A stretch of DNA of 51,567 nucleotides from JBCCTJ01 sp039198585 (GTDB taxonomy: Bacteria; Bacteroidota; Bacteroidia; Cytophagales; Amoebophilaceae): assembly GCA_039198585.1 (NCBI GenBank), contig JBCCTJ010000001.1, positions 1 through 51,567 on the forward strand, in the 5' to 3' direction. Shown one piece after another: positions 33,585 to 43,517 of the stretch (positions are counted from its first letter, which is position 1; each line of letters starts with the position of its first letter). The notes under the pieces were generated by a model. That model saw only the letters and a list, made by a program, of their open reading frames with translations. It searched no databases and was not told where the DNA came from. The position numbers were made by a program, and so were the translations under genes.

Positions 33585-36209
33585 TTAATTTTTCTTATAT
33601 CCATCGAGTATTTTTTTTGCTGCTTTAAGCATTGCAGCAATTCCTTGGTAAGACTTCCCCGAAGCAAAAGCAAAGGTAGCGCTTCCTCCTCCTTTGGCTG
33701 CTATATAGGGTGCCAAAGCCGCTAAAAGTGTTGATGCTCCTCTCTTTTCAATTCCATCACTGATAAAAATAGAAAGAACAGCTTCTTGATCTACTTGTGC
33801 AGCTAGGATAAGGCGCATAGTGGGGTAACGATTTTTTAAGGTAAAAGTAATTTGCTTAAGTGCATTTTTGTCTGGTATATGGACAGAGGCAACAGCTGTG
33901 GGCTGGATAGGGTCTTGCATCAATTGATTTTCTAACAGCTGAATTTCGCCAGTTAAAAGATTTTTTTTGAGTTTTTGTACTTCTTTTTCTATTCGCCTTT
34001 TATCAGCAATCAGCTTAGACACAGTTGCCAATGTACTAGGCCCTGGACATAGGACCGCTATCCCATTCATTTGCTCTTCTTGGTGATGAATCCATTTGTC
34101 GACTGCCTCACCAGTAATGGCTTCTATCCTACGTATACCAGCTGCTATGCCCTTTTCACTCACAATCTTACAGTAACCTATCGCCCCTGTAGCGCGGATA
34201 TGTGTTCCTCCACAGAGCTCAATAGAATAATCATCTCCAAAACGAATAACACGTACAGTAGCACCATACTTTTCATTAAAAAGAGCTGTTGCACCCATCT
34301 TTTTAGCTTCATCAAAAGGGATATCTCTTATCTCTTTCACAGAAATATTATCCCTAATCTTTCTGTTGATTTCCCGCTCTACGGCTATAAGTGTGGTAGG
34401 GCTTATAGGATCATGATGATTAAAGTCAAAGCGTAGTCGCTCTGCTGTTACTAAAGAGCCCCGCTGCTGTACATAATTGCCTACTATTTGTTTCAGTGCT
34501 GCTTGCAGCAAGTGAGTGGCTGAGTGATTGCTTGCCGTATTTTTTCTTCTGTGCTCATCTACTATCGCTTTACAAGATCGATCAGTATGCTTAGGAAGTG
34601 CTTGTGTAGTATGAATGATCAGCTCATTTTCTCGATGAGTATTGATGACTTGGATCGATTGCTCTCCCCACTTGAGTATTCCTTGGTCTCCTACCTGACC
34701 TCCTCCTGCTGGATAAAAGGGCGTAGTGCCCAAAACAATCTGATAATACTGCCTCCCTTGTTCTTGTGTAGTCCGATATCGGACTATTTTTGTAGTAACG
34801 GTAAGCTGATCATACCCTACAAAATTGTTGCCTCCTTCTGTAGTAATTACTTGCCAGTCTCCTAAATCTTGCTGGGCCGCTTGCTTTGACCTGATTTGTT
34901 GCTGTTTCATTGCTTTTTTAAAACCATCCTCGTCTATTGTATATCCTTGCTCTCTTGCTAGCAAAGCAGTAAGATCATGTGGAAAACCGTAGGTATCATA
35001 AAGTTCAAAAACCGCAGCGCCAGGCAGCATAGGTGCTTGTTTTTCTAATTGTGCAGTGAGATGTGTAAAATGTTTAATCCCTTTTGATAGTGTGCGCAAA
35101 AAATGTAACTCTTCTTGATGGATACTCTTTTGTACCAGTGATGCTTGCTCTCGCAGTAGGTTGTAATAGTTGCCCATATGATGAGCCAAAACTGGTATCA
35201 TTTCGTGAAGAAAAGGATCACGGAGGTTGAGAAAACTATAGGCATAACGCATAGCACGACGTAACATACGACGAACAACATACCCAGTTTTTTGACTGCT
35301 AGGCATAGCTCCTTCTGCAATGCTGAAATGAAGTGCACGAATATGATCTACGATAACGCGCATAGCAATATCACGTTCTTTATTTTTCCCATAACAGAAA
35401 CCACTTTCCTTTTCTATCCATTGAAATAGAGGTGTAAAAAGGTCTGTGTCATAGGTGCTTGTTGTACCTTGCAATGCCATGCAAAGACGTTCGAACCCTA
35501 TACCTGTGTCTACATGCTGTTCAGGTAAGGGGTTTAAGTGCTGATTGGCTAGGCGATTGTATTGAACAAAAACCCAGTTACCTACTTCAACAACTTCAGG
35601 ATGGTTTTTGTTGACCCAATTAGCTCCAGGAGATGCCTTTCGTTCTGCATGATTACGCAGATCCACATGAACTTCTGTAGAAGGTCCACAAGGCCCTTGA
35701 CTGCCCATTTCCCAGAAGTTATCTTGTTTCTTGGCTATAAGGATATGATCTTCAGGAAGATAACGTCGCCATATTTGATAGGAATCATCATCCTTAGGAA
35801 CTCCTTCTTCGGGAGAGCCCTCAAAAACAGTAGCATAGATTCTATTATGAGGTAGCGCATACAATTCAGTCAAGAGCTCCCACGCCCATGTAATTGCCTT
35901 TTCTTTAAAATAGTCACCAAAAGACCAGATTCCCAACATCTCAAAAAGAGTATGATGATAGGTGTCTAAGCCAACATCTTCTAGGTCATTATGTTTGCCA
36001 GAAACACGCAAACATGGCTGACTGTTGACGACACGACGATGATATGCTTCTTGATTGCCTAGCAAGATGCCCTTGAAGGGATTCATACCTGCATTCACAA
36101 ACATAAGCGTAGGATCATCATAATTGACAATCGGCACTGACTTGACCGCTTGATGACCTCTCTTTTCATAGAACTTGATAAATTCTTCTCGAATAATAGC
36201 ACTTTTCAT
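33585..36209 (-). CDS. alaS: Alanyl-tRNA synthetase
   Basis: 874 residues, full length. The N-terminal class II core shows FYEKRGHQAVKSVPIV, LMFVNAGMNPFKGI and WEMGSQGPCGPSTEVHVD, with tRNA recognition helices to about 450. The editing domain carries ASNHSATHLLQAALK (family form HTaTHLLhaAL, with the HxxxH metal ligands) and ELCGGTHIRATGAIG (the C-x3-H ligand pair). The C-terminal part ends with the glycine-rich KGGGSATFAFASGK. It charges tRNA-Ala and clears Ser/Gly mischarging. The gene stands alone, with about 290 bp of gene-free sequence upstream that includes a possible -7 box TACTTTTG (complement of 36284-36291). Confidence 0.97.
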   Translation of the reverse strand: MKSAIIREEFIKFYEKRGHQAVKSVPIVNYDDPTLMFVNAGMNPFKGILLGNQEAYHRRVVNSQPCLRVSGKHNDLEDVGLDTYHHTLFEMLGIWSFGDYFKEKAITWAWELLTELYALPHNRIYATVFEGSPEEGVPKDDDSYQIWRRYLPEDHILIAKKQDNFWEMGSQGPCGPSTEVHVDLRNHAERKASPGANWVNKNHPEVVEVGNWVFVQYNRLANQHLNPLPEQHVDTGIGFERLCMALQGTTSTYDTDLFTPLFQWIEKESGFCYGKNKERDIAMRVIVDHIRALHFSIAEGAMPSSQKTGYVVRRMLRRAMRYAYSFLNLRDPFLHEMIPVLAHHMGNYYNLLREQASLVQKSIHQEELHFLRTLSKGIKHFTHLTAQLEKQAPMLPGAAVFELYDTYGFPHDLTALLAREQGYTIDEDGFKKAMKQQQIRSKQAAQQDLGDWQVITTEGGNNFVGYDQLTVTTKIVRYRTTQEQGRQYYQIVLGTTPFYPAGGGQVGDQGILKWGEQSIQVINTHRENELIIHTTQALPKHTDRSCKAIVDEHRRKNTASNHSATHLLQAALKQIVGNYVQQRGSLVTAERLRFDFNHHDPISPTTLIAVEREINRKIRDNISVKEIRDIPFDEAKKMGATALFNEKYGATVRVIRFGDDYSIELCGGTHIRATGAIGYCKIVSEKGIAAGIRRIEAITGEAVDKWIHHQEEQMNGIAVLCPGPSTLATVSKLIADKRRIEKEVQKLKKNLLTGEIQLLENQLMQDPIQPTAVASVHIPDKNALKQITFTLKNRYPTMRLILAAQVDQEAVLSIFISDGIEKRGASTLLAALAPYIAAKGGGSATFAFASGKSYQGIAAMLKAAKKILDGYKKN

Positions 36210-36502
36210 GATCGATATACTAAAATGGCACGTTGCTTATTAAAATAATGATAAGTTTTTAGCACTAAACAGTTTAGAGCTAACAAAAGTAGAGAAAAGA
36301 GAGAGAAGTCAAGCAATCAAGAAGAAAAATTGAGGTATAGGAATCTAGACAGGTCACCCATGGTAGCGCTTATTTTGATGATCTAGCGTATTCTTGGTAG
36401 TTACAATTATATCATGAGATACTATATACAGTAGAGCAGATAACTAAGCAGTGATAATCTTGATCTACTTATCTATATAATATATCGTTAAATGAGCAAC
36501 AA

Positions 36503-37456
36503 TCAAGCTGATTTGAACTGATAAGCAATCAACCAGTCATACAGTCTATCACTGACCCATCTTCTAATCCATAGGAACAGCTTGGCATACTTGCCTGTGG
36601 GATATCTAGTAGCGGGTTTTCTAGCTTGAATAGCTTTTATAATAGTCTGAGCAATTACAGAAGGATCAGATCCAATCAAGTGCTTTTTTTTGCTATCTTT
36701 TTGTCTTTTTTCCTTACTTATGTTTGTGAGAAACCCTTTGTAAGGACCAGCACCCGAACGTTCCATCATGGGCGCATACATAACCTCACCAAACTCCGTT
36801 TTGGTGATACCTGGCTCTATAATAATCACTCGAATGCCAAACGGTTCTAATTCTGTTCTTAGGCAATCTGACCACCCTTCCAAGGCATGTTTACTAGCGA
36901 CATACCAGCTACCTAGTGGTAGGTAGATTTTGCCTACTATAGAAGAAACATTGATGATTATACCCGATCCCTGTTTTCTCATATAAGGAAGGATTAGCTG
37001 CGTAAGACGTGCAAGGCCAAAGAGATTGACTTCAAATTGGTATCTTGCATCATCTAGCGAAGTTTCTTCTACACTACCATAAATGCCTAAGCCTGCATTA
37101 TTGATCAGTATATCAATACCCCCCTGCTCACGAATGACTTCAGCAATACAAGAGCAAATCAGTTTTTCATCTGTTATATCAAGCTTGATAATATGGATGC
37201 CCTTTTTTCGTAAATCTTCCATTTTTGCTATTCTCCTTGCAGCAGCGTATACTACATATCCTCGATTGTGCAGTGCAATAGCAGTACTTTTCCCTATACC
37301 AGAGGAAGCTCCTGTTATTAATACAACTTTTTTTCGGTTTTTCTTAACTTCTTTTTGATGATTTTTTACTGAATTTTCAGTTGAGTCAAGCTTCGCCACT
37401 ACAGAAGAATAAACAAGTGACAAAAGGGTGATGATAAAGAAAAAAGATTGATTCAT
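36503..37456 (-). CDS. Short-chain dehydrogenase/reductase with an N-terminal signal/anchor
   Basis: 317 residues from ATG 37456. An in-frame GTG at 37546 would overlap the upstream CvpA-like gene and add another hydrophobic stretch, so I prefer the ATG. The first 20 residues (MNQSFFFIITLLSLVYSSVV) are a signal or anchor. The Rossmann core follows: VLITGASSGIGKST (cofactor-binding TGxxxGIG), LINNAGLGIYG (NNAG), ISSI-type serine in INVSSIVGKIY and the catalytic pair YVASK, then IEPGITKTEFGE. The enzyme is a complete NAD(P)-dependent oxidoreductase of the classical type. The substrate is unknown. An N-terminal export or membrane sequence is unusual for a soluble cytosolic enzyme of this family. 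It follows the CvpA-like gene by 82 bases. Confidence 0.86.
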   Translation of the reverse strand: MNQSFFFIITLLSLVYSSVVAKLDSTENSVKNHQKEVKKNRKKVVLITGASSGIGKSTAIALHNRGYVVYAAARRIAKMEDLRKKGIHIIKLDITDEKLICSCIAEVIREQGGIDILINNAGLGIYGSVEETSLDDARYQFEVNLFGLARLTQLILPYMRKQGSGIIINVSSIVGKIYLPLGSWYVASKHALEGWSDCLRTELEPFGIRVIIIEPGITKTEFGEVMYAPMMERSGAGPYKGFLTNISKEKRQKDSKKKHLIGSDPSVIAQTIIKAIQARKPATRYPTGKYAKLFLWIRRWVSDRLYDWLIAYQFKSA

Positions 37457-37538
37457 TACTAAAAATAATACAGGTATACAGATCCTTTCCAAATAAGGTA
37501 AAAAGAAAATCCAAAATAGACAAAACTTATCATATTGC

Positions 37539-38363
37539 TTAACCACGCAATATTAGTTGTATTAAAACCCATGCTTTTTTGAGTAAACGCATAACTTGTG
37601 GTTTTGCTGAGAGCACTTGATGATAAATAAAAGAGTAATCAGTGTATTTTTTAGGTAAAGTAATAGCCCAGTTTTCTAGTAATATGATGAGAACGCTTAA
37701 AATAATAGCAGCTAGCGAAAGCCAAAAGATAGCTCCCAGTACATTGTCTATATGTACTAAAGCTGTCTCACGAAAAATATAGCACAATAGTCTATAAATA
37801 GCTCGTAGGAAAAAAAAATAGAATAGTACTAAAATAGCCAAGGCGGCTAGATTGGCTATACCTGCTAGCATAGGTATCTTCTTTTGGAGCATAGTGGCCA
37901 ATCCTCCTTGTATTATATGGCGAAAAAAATAGGCTGGTGATGTTCCTAAAAAAGATATAACCAGATGAACAAGTATACCATTTCGAAATCCATACCAAGT
38001 GGCCAAAAGAAGTATCAGAAGTAGTATCACATCAAGTAAGAAACCTATTAAACTATCAAAATTATGAAAAGGGTTCAAGAAGGCCTTCTTTTTGATGAGC
38101 TTAACTTTGTTAGATCTAGTAATTGTATTATTCGATTTTTCTCGAGTATCATTCAGCTTCTGTTGATATTGCTCATCTCTATCTAAGTGATACCTTAGCT
38201 GCTCTTGGTATGATTTTTGTATTGAATCTTTCGATTTTTCTTGTTGTATATTGATTTCTCCATTTTGACTGAGATACCGAGTAGGTACATAGATCCCATT
38301 CTGTTGGTTTGTGTTAGCACTAGAAATACAAAAAACTAAAAAAAGAAGAAGTAAAAAGTGCAT
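37539..38363 (-). CDS. CvpA-like membrane protein with a signal-bearing N-terminal extension
   Basis: 274 residues. An N-terminal signal sequence (1-17) leads into a polar Gln/Lys/Arg/Asn-rich region (18-100) with coiled-coil tendency. A CvpA-type domain with four hydrophobic segments (about 105-130, 132-150, 165-195, 208-230) follows, beginning SLIGFLLDVILLLILLLATW and GFRNGILVHLVISFLG, as in CvpA (family form D-x-ii-lxxxxxGxxrGfvxxl). CvpA is needed for colicin V production in E. coli, and its basic role is still poorly known. The signal and long extension are extra relative to the family. It lies upstream of the SDR gene on the same strand. Confidence 0.75.
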   Translation of the reverse strand: MHFLLLLFLVFCISSANTNQQNGIYVPTRYLSQNGEINIQQEKSKDSIQKSYQEQLRYHLDRDEQYQQKLNDTREKSNNTITRSNKVKLIKKKAFLNPFHNFDSLIGFLLDVILLLILLLATWYGFRNGILVHLVISFLGTSPAYFFRHIIQGGLATMLQKKIPMLAGIANLAALAILVLFYFFFLRAIYRLLCYIFRETALVHIDNVLGAIFWLSLAAIILSVLIILLENWAITLPKKYTDYSFIYHQVLSAKPQVMRLLKKAWVLIQLILRG

Positions 38364-38550
38364 ATTAAAGGTTAATAAATAATGACTTTTTTACATATAA
38401 ACTCCCCAAAAATAGATAAAAAGCTTGAATAGAGCAACTTTATCGTTGTAGAGTCACTAACGAATGAATAAGCGTAACAAATAAGTCAATAAAAAATTAT
38501 TTTGTAATTTTGTGAGCATACATTCTTTGCAAAGAAACTAATCTACACCA

Positions 38551-40422
38551 ATGATCATCAAAAAATGGATTAAAATCTGTCTATTGGCTTGTCTAAGCCA
38601 TACTTACATTTATCATGCCACATCTACTGGCATTGAAAAAAAAGGTTTTGGGTATTCAAGAAAACTGACTAAGCTCTCTTTAAGTAAAGACCAGATATTG
38701 AAGAAGCAACAATCTAAAAAAAATAATATCAAAGTATTGTTGGTTTTAGGAGTGTTAGGTATAGGGATGGTTATTATTTCTCTGATCATCAATCAAGACA
38801 CAAAAAATCGCCATATTGATTCCACTCAACCAGCTAGCAGCAGAGAAGATAGGGCCCCCAATCCTGCACCCAAAAAGCGACGTACCAACAACCGCAATAG
38901 GAATAAAAACAAGAAAAAAGGTGGTATTTATGTGAAAATAGATCAAGAGATTGAAACTAAAATTAAATGGTATAATGAACCATCAATCACTGCTACGGTA
39001 CAAGATACAACGAACTATCAAGATATGACTCCTTATCAGTCACCTAGCATTAGTAAGCAAGAGCTAGATACACTCATCAAACTAAAATTGGGAAATAAAG
39101 ATTCGGAAATAAAATGGTTACAAAAGATTATCAGCAAGAAAGGGTTAATTATTAAACTTGATGAATCCAAACGAATAGCTGCTACCCAACAGAGTTGTCA
39201 GTCTCGTATAACACCATCTATCACCACAGTAGCTGACGGACTGCTCGCACAGACCTCAGAAGCAGAAAGATCTAATTTTCAATTAGAGTTTAGATTATGG
39301 AGTGCACTAGAGAAATTTGAGGAGATAGCTGATGACTTTGATAGTAAAAAAAATATTGGAGGATTTAATCAAAGCAAAGATCCTACGATTAGGCATCTCA
39401 TTGCAGATTACGGTTCTTACACACTAAAAGATGTGAAAAAAAAACTGGTGAATAGTAAGTATGGTAAAAGAGTAGTAACTAAAAAATTAATAAAAAAAAT
39501 AGAAGATCTTGTACACAACATGTTTCCGAAAGAGTATCAAGTGCCGCAAATAGCAATGATTTTTTCCAATATGATATTTCAATTAGAAATGAAACTGGAT
39601 GAGCTAAAAAGTAAGGTTAAGAATATGATTTTTTTGACAGCAGAAGATGCTAAACTTTTGTATAGCACTGCACCGACCGAAGGAGAGAAAACCCAAGTAG
39701 AAAATAGGAAGCATACCTTGCAAGAACAGGAAAAAGTTCAGCAAGAACTAGATAAAATTATGCTATGTTGTGATGTAATTGCTGGTCTAGTCAAGGAAAA
39801 TCACTGCTTTGCTAGAACTATGCAGTCAATAGGTGCTATGAATTCCCTACTAGGTAACAGGTCAGTCACATTTCCAACTTCGCTGCATGCTCAGGTTATC
39901 GCATTGGTTGAGGAATTGCGAGAAAAAGCCTATGAAGCAACATGTAGTGAGCTCATTCCTACAGACCCCAGTCTACAACAAGTACATATAAAAAATTATA
40001 TCATGCAAAAACTTGCAACAATCATCTGTCTGAAGAATGGAAATGTGACCCAATTGGATGGCGATGCTAGTGACTATGGGAAAAGGATAGTACTGAGAAA
40101 AAGGACATCTACTGCCTCTTCTCCTGAAGCTATTATCAAGAGTACTTTTATCAAACATTTTAATGCTATAGAGATCATCAAAAGCGTAGGGGAGTATCTG
40201 GTAAATAAAAAAAAGAGCGGATCTATTCAGCTGAATTTAGAAGAGTATAGAAGCTATATGCTAGGACGTCTACAAGCATCTGGCTATGATACAGCGCAAG
40301 AGCAGTATATGCCCTATCTCCTTCATGAAGGAGAAGGCGGGAGATACTATATTTCACTTAATACGCGTGTTCTTGTTGCCTATTTGAAAGAAATCGGGGT
40401 GTTAATGTCTAAAACTGAATAA
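38551..40422 (+). CDS. Membrane-anchored protein of unknown family, paralogue 1 of a tandem pair
   Basis: 623 residues. A signal-like hydrophobic stretch (8-20) and a membrane helix (61-80) are followed by a basic, low-complexity segment with many Lys/Arg/Asn (107-125, including KKRR and NKNKKK). The remainder is mostly helical, with Gln/Glu-rich pieces (about 375-400). The C-terminal 90 residues align with the gene that follows: FIKHFNAIEIIKSVGEYL, SIQLNLEEYRSYMLGRLQAS and RVLVAYLKEIGVL match FLKHFNAKKLIKTIGQYM, NIQLNIDEYRAYCIKRLQDA and RVLIAYLIDIGIL. The middle also matches (TAEDAKLLYST region excepted; CDVIAGLVKENHCFARTMQS against CDLFVRIIIGSGCFANTLQS). The function is unknown. A TAATTTTG box lies at 38505-38512. 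Confidence 0.7.
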   Translation: MIIKKWIKICLLACLSHTYIYHATSTGIEKKGFGYSRKLTKLSLSKDQILKKQQSKKNNIKVLLVLGVLGIGMVIISLIINQDTKNRHIDSTQPASSREDRAPNPAPKKRRTNNRNRNKNKKKGGIYVKIDQEIETKIKWYNEPSITATVQDTTNYQDMTPYQSPSISKQELDTLIKLKLGNKDSEIKWLQKIISKKGLIIKLDESKRIAATQQSCQSRITPSITTVADGLLAQTSEAERSNFQLEFRLWSALEKFEEIADDFDSKKNIGGFNQSKDPTIRHLIADYGSYTLKDVKKKLVNSKYGKRVVTKKLIKKIEDLVHNMFPKEYQVPQIAMIFSNMIFQLEMKLDELKSKVKNMIFLTAEDAKLLYSTAPTEGEKTQVENRKHTLQEQEKVQQELDKIMLCCDVIAGLVKENHCFARTMQSIGAMNSLLGNRSVTFPTSLHAQVIALVEELREKAYEATCSELIPTDPSLQQVHIKNYIMQKLATIICLKNGNVTQLDGDASDYGKRIVLRKRTSTASSPEAIIKSTFIKHFNAIEIIKSVGEYLVNKKKSGSIQLNLEEYRSYMLGRLQASGYDTAQEQYMPYLLHEGEGGRYYISLNTRVLVAYLKEIGVLMSKTE

Positions 40423-40444
40423 TATCACAACTTAATTTCATCTT

Positions 40445-41959
40445 ATGAAAAAAATAAATCTATACTTTCTTATCTTAATTGCAGGAAGCTTGAGTGCTTT
40501 GCCTGCTAATAAGCATACCTACAACCAGGGGTATAATAAGTCTTATAAGCGATTAAAAAAAGGTAAGCAGCAGCTGTCACGCAAGCAGCAAAAGTCTATT
40601 CTAGCAGGTATGATCTGTGGTGTAGGGGTATTCTGCATCTTCTTTATCACAAAAAATAATAGAGAAGCAACTCCTACTATAGCAAGTGATTTATGGTATA
40701 GCCAAGATGTAAGTTTCTTAAAGGAAAAGACGAAATACAACCGTATAAAGCGGTCTCCTCATATAACACCAGAAGAGTTAGAAGATTTTAAATCAAAAAT
40801 GGGTAACCCACAGGTAGAAGCAAAGTGGTGGCAAGATATCATACAAGCTAAAGAGGTAAAGTTTGACTTGCCCCAAACAGGATCTGTCATGCTAACAGCT
40901 AATGCTTGCCAAACACAGCTGAATGGGTCAATTTTAGACATGGCAGATAGTTTTATAGAGCACATGCGTATCAATGATGCGTATACATTTACTCTAGAAA
41001 AAGACCTCTATAATGCTTTAAAAAAATTTAAAGAAATAGCGGAAAACTTTGATAGAATCAAAGATAAGCGAGTTATTGTATCAGAGACAAGACTTGTATT
41101 TGCTGGAGATTATCATACTGACTATAGCATAGACAGATTAATGAGCTGTACTAATAATTCGGATCTAATACAACTCAAAATAGATGCTATGATGAATCCA
41201 ATCTTGGGACCTCAATACTCAAAATTGCAAATAAAAGCTACTTTTCTAATGATGATAAAAAATTTACAAGATTATCTCAATACTTTAGAAACTAACATAC
41301 GATTCGCAACAAGAGCCAATGATCAGAAAAATATACAAGAGAAGCTAGATAGAATCAGCTTGGCGTGTGATCTTTTTGTTAGAATTATTATTGGATCTGG
41401 TTGTTTTGCTAACACATTACAGAGTATTAACGCTATTTTCCAACTTGTAGGAAGTGAAGTACAAAGATCACCAGTATCTTTACATGGGATGGTTTATCAA
41501 GCAGTAGAAAAATTGCGAGAAGAAGCTTTCACAAGAACTTGTGCAGTTTTATATGGTGGAGAAGTGCATAACAGTAATCGAGCTGCTTTTCACTTAGCCG
41601 ATACGTTTAAACTACAAGGGAGAAACATCACTCAAGAAGTAGAATTGACAATACTAGAAATCAATAAAAGACGAGTTAAAAGAGAGTTTTTAAAACACTT
41701 TAATGCCAAAAAATTGATTAAAACTATAGGTCAATATATGCAAGAAAGTAAGAGGATAGGTAATATTCAATTGAATATTGATGAATATAGAGCGTACTGT
41801 ATCAAGCGCTTACAAGATGCTGGATATAATCCGGAAGAAGAGCAGTATGCTCCGTACATCCTAGATGACTCTGATACCAATCATATTGTTTTAAAATTTA
41901 ACTGGAGGGTGCTAATTGCCTATCTCATAGACATTGGCATTCTTAGGTCTGTTGACTAG
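40445..41959 (+). CDS. Membrane-anchored protein of unknown family, paralogue 2 of the tandem pair
   Basis: 504 residues. A signal-like N-terminus (5-20), a basic segment (31-50, many Lys/Arg/Gln) and a membrane helix (51-69) are followed by a helical body of about 430 residues. It is shorter than paralogue 1 mainly because it lacks the low-complexity basic linker and part of the middle. The shared features are the QTGSVML/ATQQS region before a Cys (NACQTQL against QQSCQSRI), the helix with ALKKFKEIAENFD against ALEKFEEIADDFD, the CDLF...GCFANTLQS block and the C-terminal block. It follows paralogue 1 by 22 bases, so they form an operon created by duplication. The family is not recognised. 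Confidence 0.7.
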   Translation: MKKINLYFLILIAGSLSALPANKHTYNQGYNKSYKRLKKGKQQLSRKQQKSILAGMICGVGVFCIFFITKNNREATPTIASDLWYSQDVSFLKEKTKYNRIKRSPHITPEELEDFKSKMGNPQVEAKWWQDIIQAKEVKFDLPQTGSVMLTANACQTQLNGSILDMADSFIEHMRINDAYTFTLEKDLYNALKKFKEIAENFDRIKDKRVIVSETRLVFAGDYHTDYSIDRLMSCTNNSDLIQLKIDAMMNPILGPQYSKLQIKATFLMMIKNLQDYLNTLETNIRFATRANDQKNIQEKLDRISLACDLFVRIIIGSGCFANTLQSINAIFQLVGSEVQRSPVSLHGMVYQAVEKLREEAFTRTCAVLYGGEVHNSNRAAFHLADTFKLQGRNITQEVELTILEINKRRVKREFLKHFNAKKLIKTIGQYMQESKRIGNIQLNIDEYRAYCIKRLQDAGYNPEEEQYAPYILDDSDTNHIVLKFNWRVLIAYLIDIGILRSVD

Positions 41960-42090
41960 CTGTAGCTCATCTTTTTGGTTTGGCATGAGTAGATTACAAA
42001 AGGGCAGTCAAAGGAGTATAATCTAATGGTGTTTCAGGATTCACAAGGAATTTTGAGCTTGACTACCTTGATGATAAGCTTTTTTATTAC

Positions 42091-43359
42091 GGTAACGTAT
42101 AATTAATTGTGTTTTTTGGCAAAGTATTGTAAGTTGGTTGCTGCATATTTCTGCCAATTATTGGCTTTGAAATCTTTAATAATTATAAAAATCAAATCAA
42201 GTAAATTTTCTTCTTGCTCAAAGCTAACTTTGGTTTTAGTGATCTTCCGAATTTGCCTATTCAAATTCTCAATCGAGTTGGTTGTATACATCATACGTCT
42301 GACTTCAACAGAATAATCTATATACGTCAAATAATCATCAATATAGTCCTCATCAAGAAATTGGGTTATTGTACGTACGTTCATACGCTTCTTTCCAGTT
42401 ATCTACAAAACTTTTTATCTTAGCACGAGCTTTTTGTTTACTACTTTCGGCACTAAAATTATTGAATGCTTCTTTCAAATCAGAAGAAAAAGCACTTTTG
42501 TCTTTAGGCCTTACTTTATTGAGTAAATTACGTTGTAAGTGGCCTATACATTGCTGAATATTTTTCGATCGATAAAGTTTGCTGACTTCTTCAGAAAAAT
42601 CGAGTTTACTATCCGAAACTATAATATCTACTTGTTCCACACCTCTTTTTCGAAGCTTATCAAGGGATTCTCCCCATACCTGACTGCTCTCTGTTGGACT
42701 GGGCTCTAGTAGAAGTAGCTCTCTTGTATTGTGATCTTTAACAACATAAATAATATGTATACGGCTTCTTTGCTATAACTATTAGCTCGTTTCAAAGTAG
42801 TGTAAAGAGCATCACAATAGATAACCTTGTAATAAGCATCTAACGGTTTTTTCCACTTTTTTCGTAATCATAGAAGCTTGAGTCTAAGCTGCTAATAGTA
42901 TCTTTACTCATGGATTCTCCAAAAAATTCTTCCATGATACCTGCTACGTCACGTGTAAATAATCCTCTTTGATACAATAGCATAGTTGATTAAGCTGGTC
43001 TTCCTGTATATTAATTAGTTCTAATAACATAGGCTTGAACTTCCTATTCCGGGATTTTGGTATGCTAGTTTGTAGGCTATTGGTCATGAGTGATCTAAAA
43101 TCTTTCATGTAACCGCCATTACAAGTGTCTTGCTTGCTTTCTTGTCTTTTTAAGATACCCCTTCTCTTTCCAAAAGAATCAGAGCCCCAATTACAGTAAT
43201 TGAGAACTTAGCTAAGTTAAGATCATCCTGGCTTTAAAAAAGATTTGGTTAGGACTACTAGATCATTTTTTCTACTTGTTTTTTGTGATAATTTCTTGTG
43301 GTTTAAAAGTTAGATACAATAGTAATTTTTTCATTTTCCACAATCAATTACACATTACC
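42091..43359 (-). mobile_element. IS256-type insertion sequence with a broken transposase
   Basis: The element of about 1.27 kb has inverted ends: GGTAACGTATAATTAATTG (from 42091) and, on the other strand from 43359, GGTAATGTGTAATTGATTG. The transposase reads on the minus strand from about 43130. The N-terminal half is broken by stops (about 42640-43130). The middle frame (42640-42353) holds VEQVDIIVSDSK, CIGHLQRNLLNKV and FVDNWKEAYE. A frameshift near 42370 leads to the last frame (42384-42103) with MMYTTNSIENLNRQIRKITK and SFEQEENLLDLIFIIIKDF. These are the mutator-type DDE and C-terminal signatures of IS256 (IYTTNAIESLN-like). No target duplication is clear. The element cannot make full-length transposase. 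Flanks 41960-42090 and 43360-43517 show no gene. Confidence 0.85.
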
Positions 43360-43517
43360 TAATTTTTTTCTTTGATTTTGATTGAAGAAATAGCTTTTTT
43401 CTTTAGAACAGGTAAAATTTTTACCAAAATTTGGTAAAATGTACATCTTACTTTTTTTAAACAAGGATAAATTTCCTTAGTGATTACATAACCTTATTGA
43501 AAGTTTGATGACTATGC

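Noticed and set aside
34071..34436. Plus-strand frames inside alaS (also 34524-34865 and 35562-35855)
   Set aside because: They lie antisense to a clearly conserved aminoacyl-tRNA synthetase and show no conserved motifs; they are shadows of alaS.
37457..37546. A longer SDR start at GTG 37546 overlapping the CvpA-like gene
   Set aside because: It adds a second hydrophobic stretch and overlaps the upstream gene; the ATG at 37456 gives a standard signal/anchor followed by the Rossmann fold.
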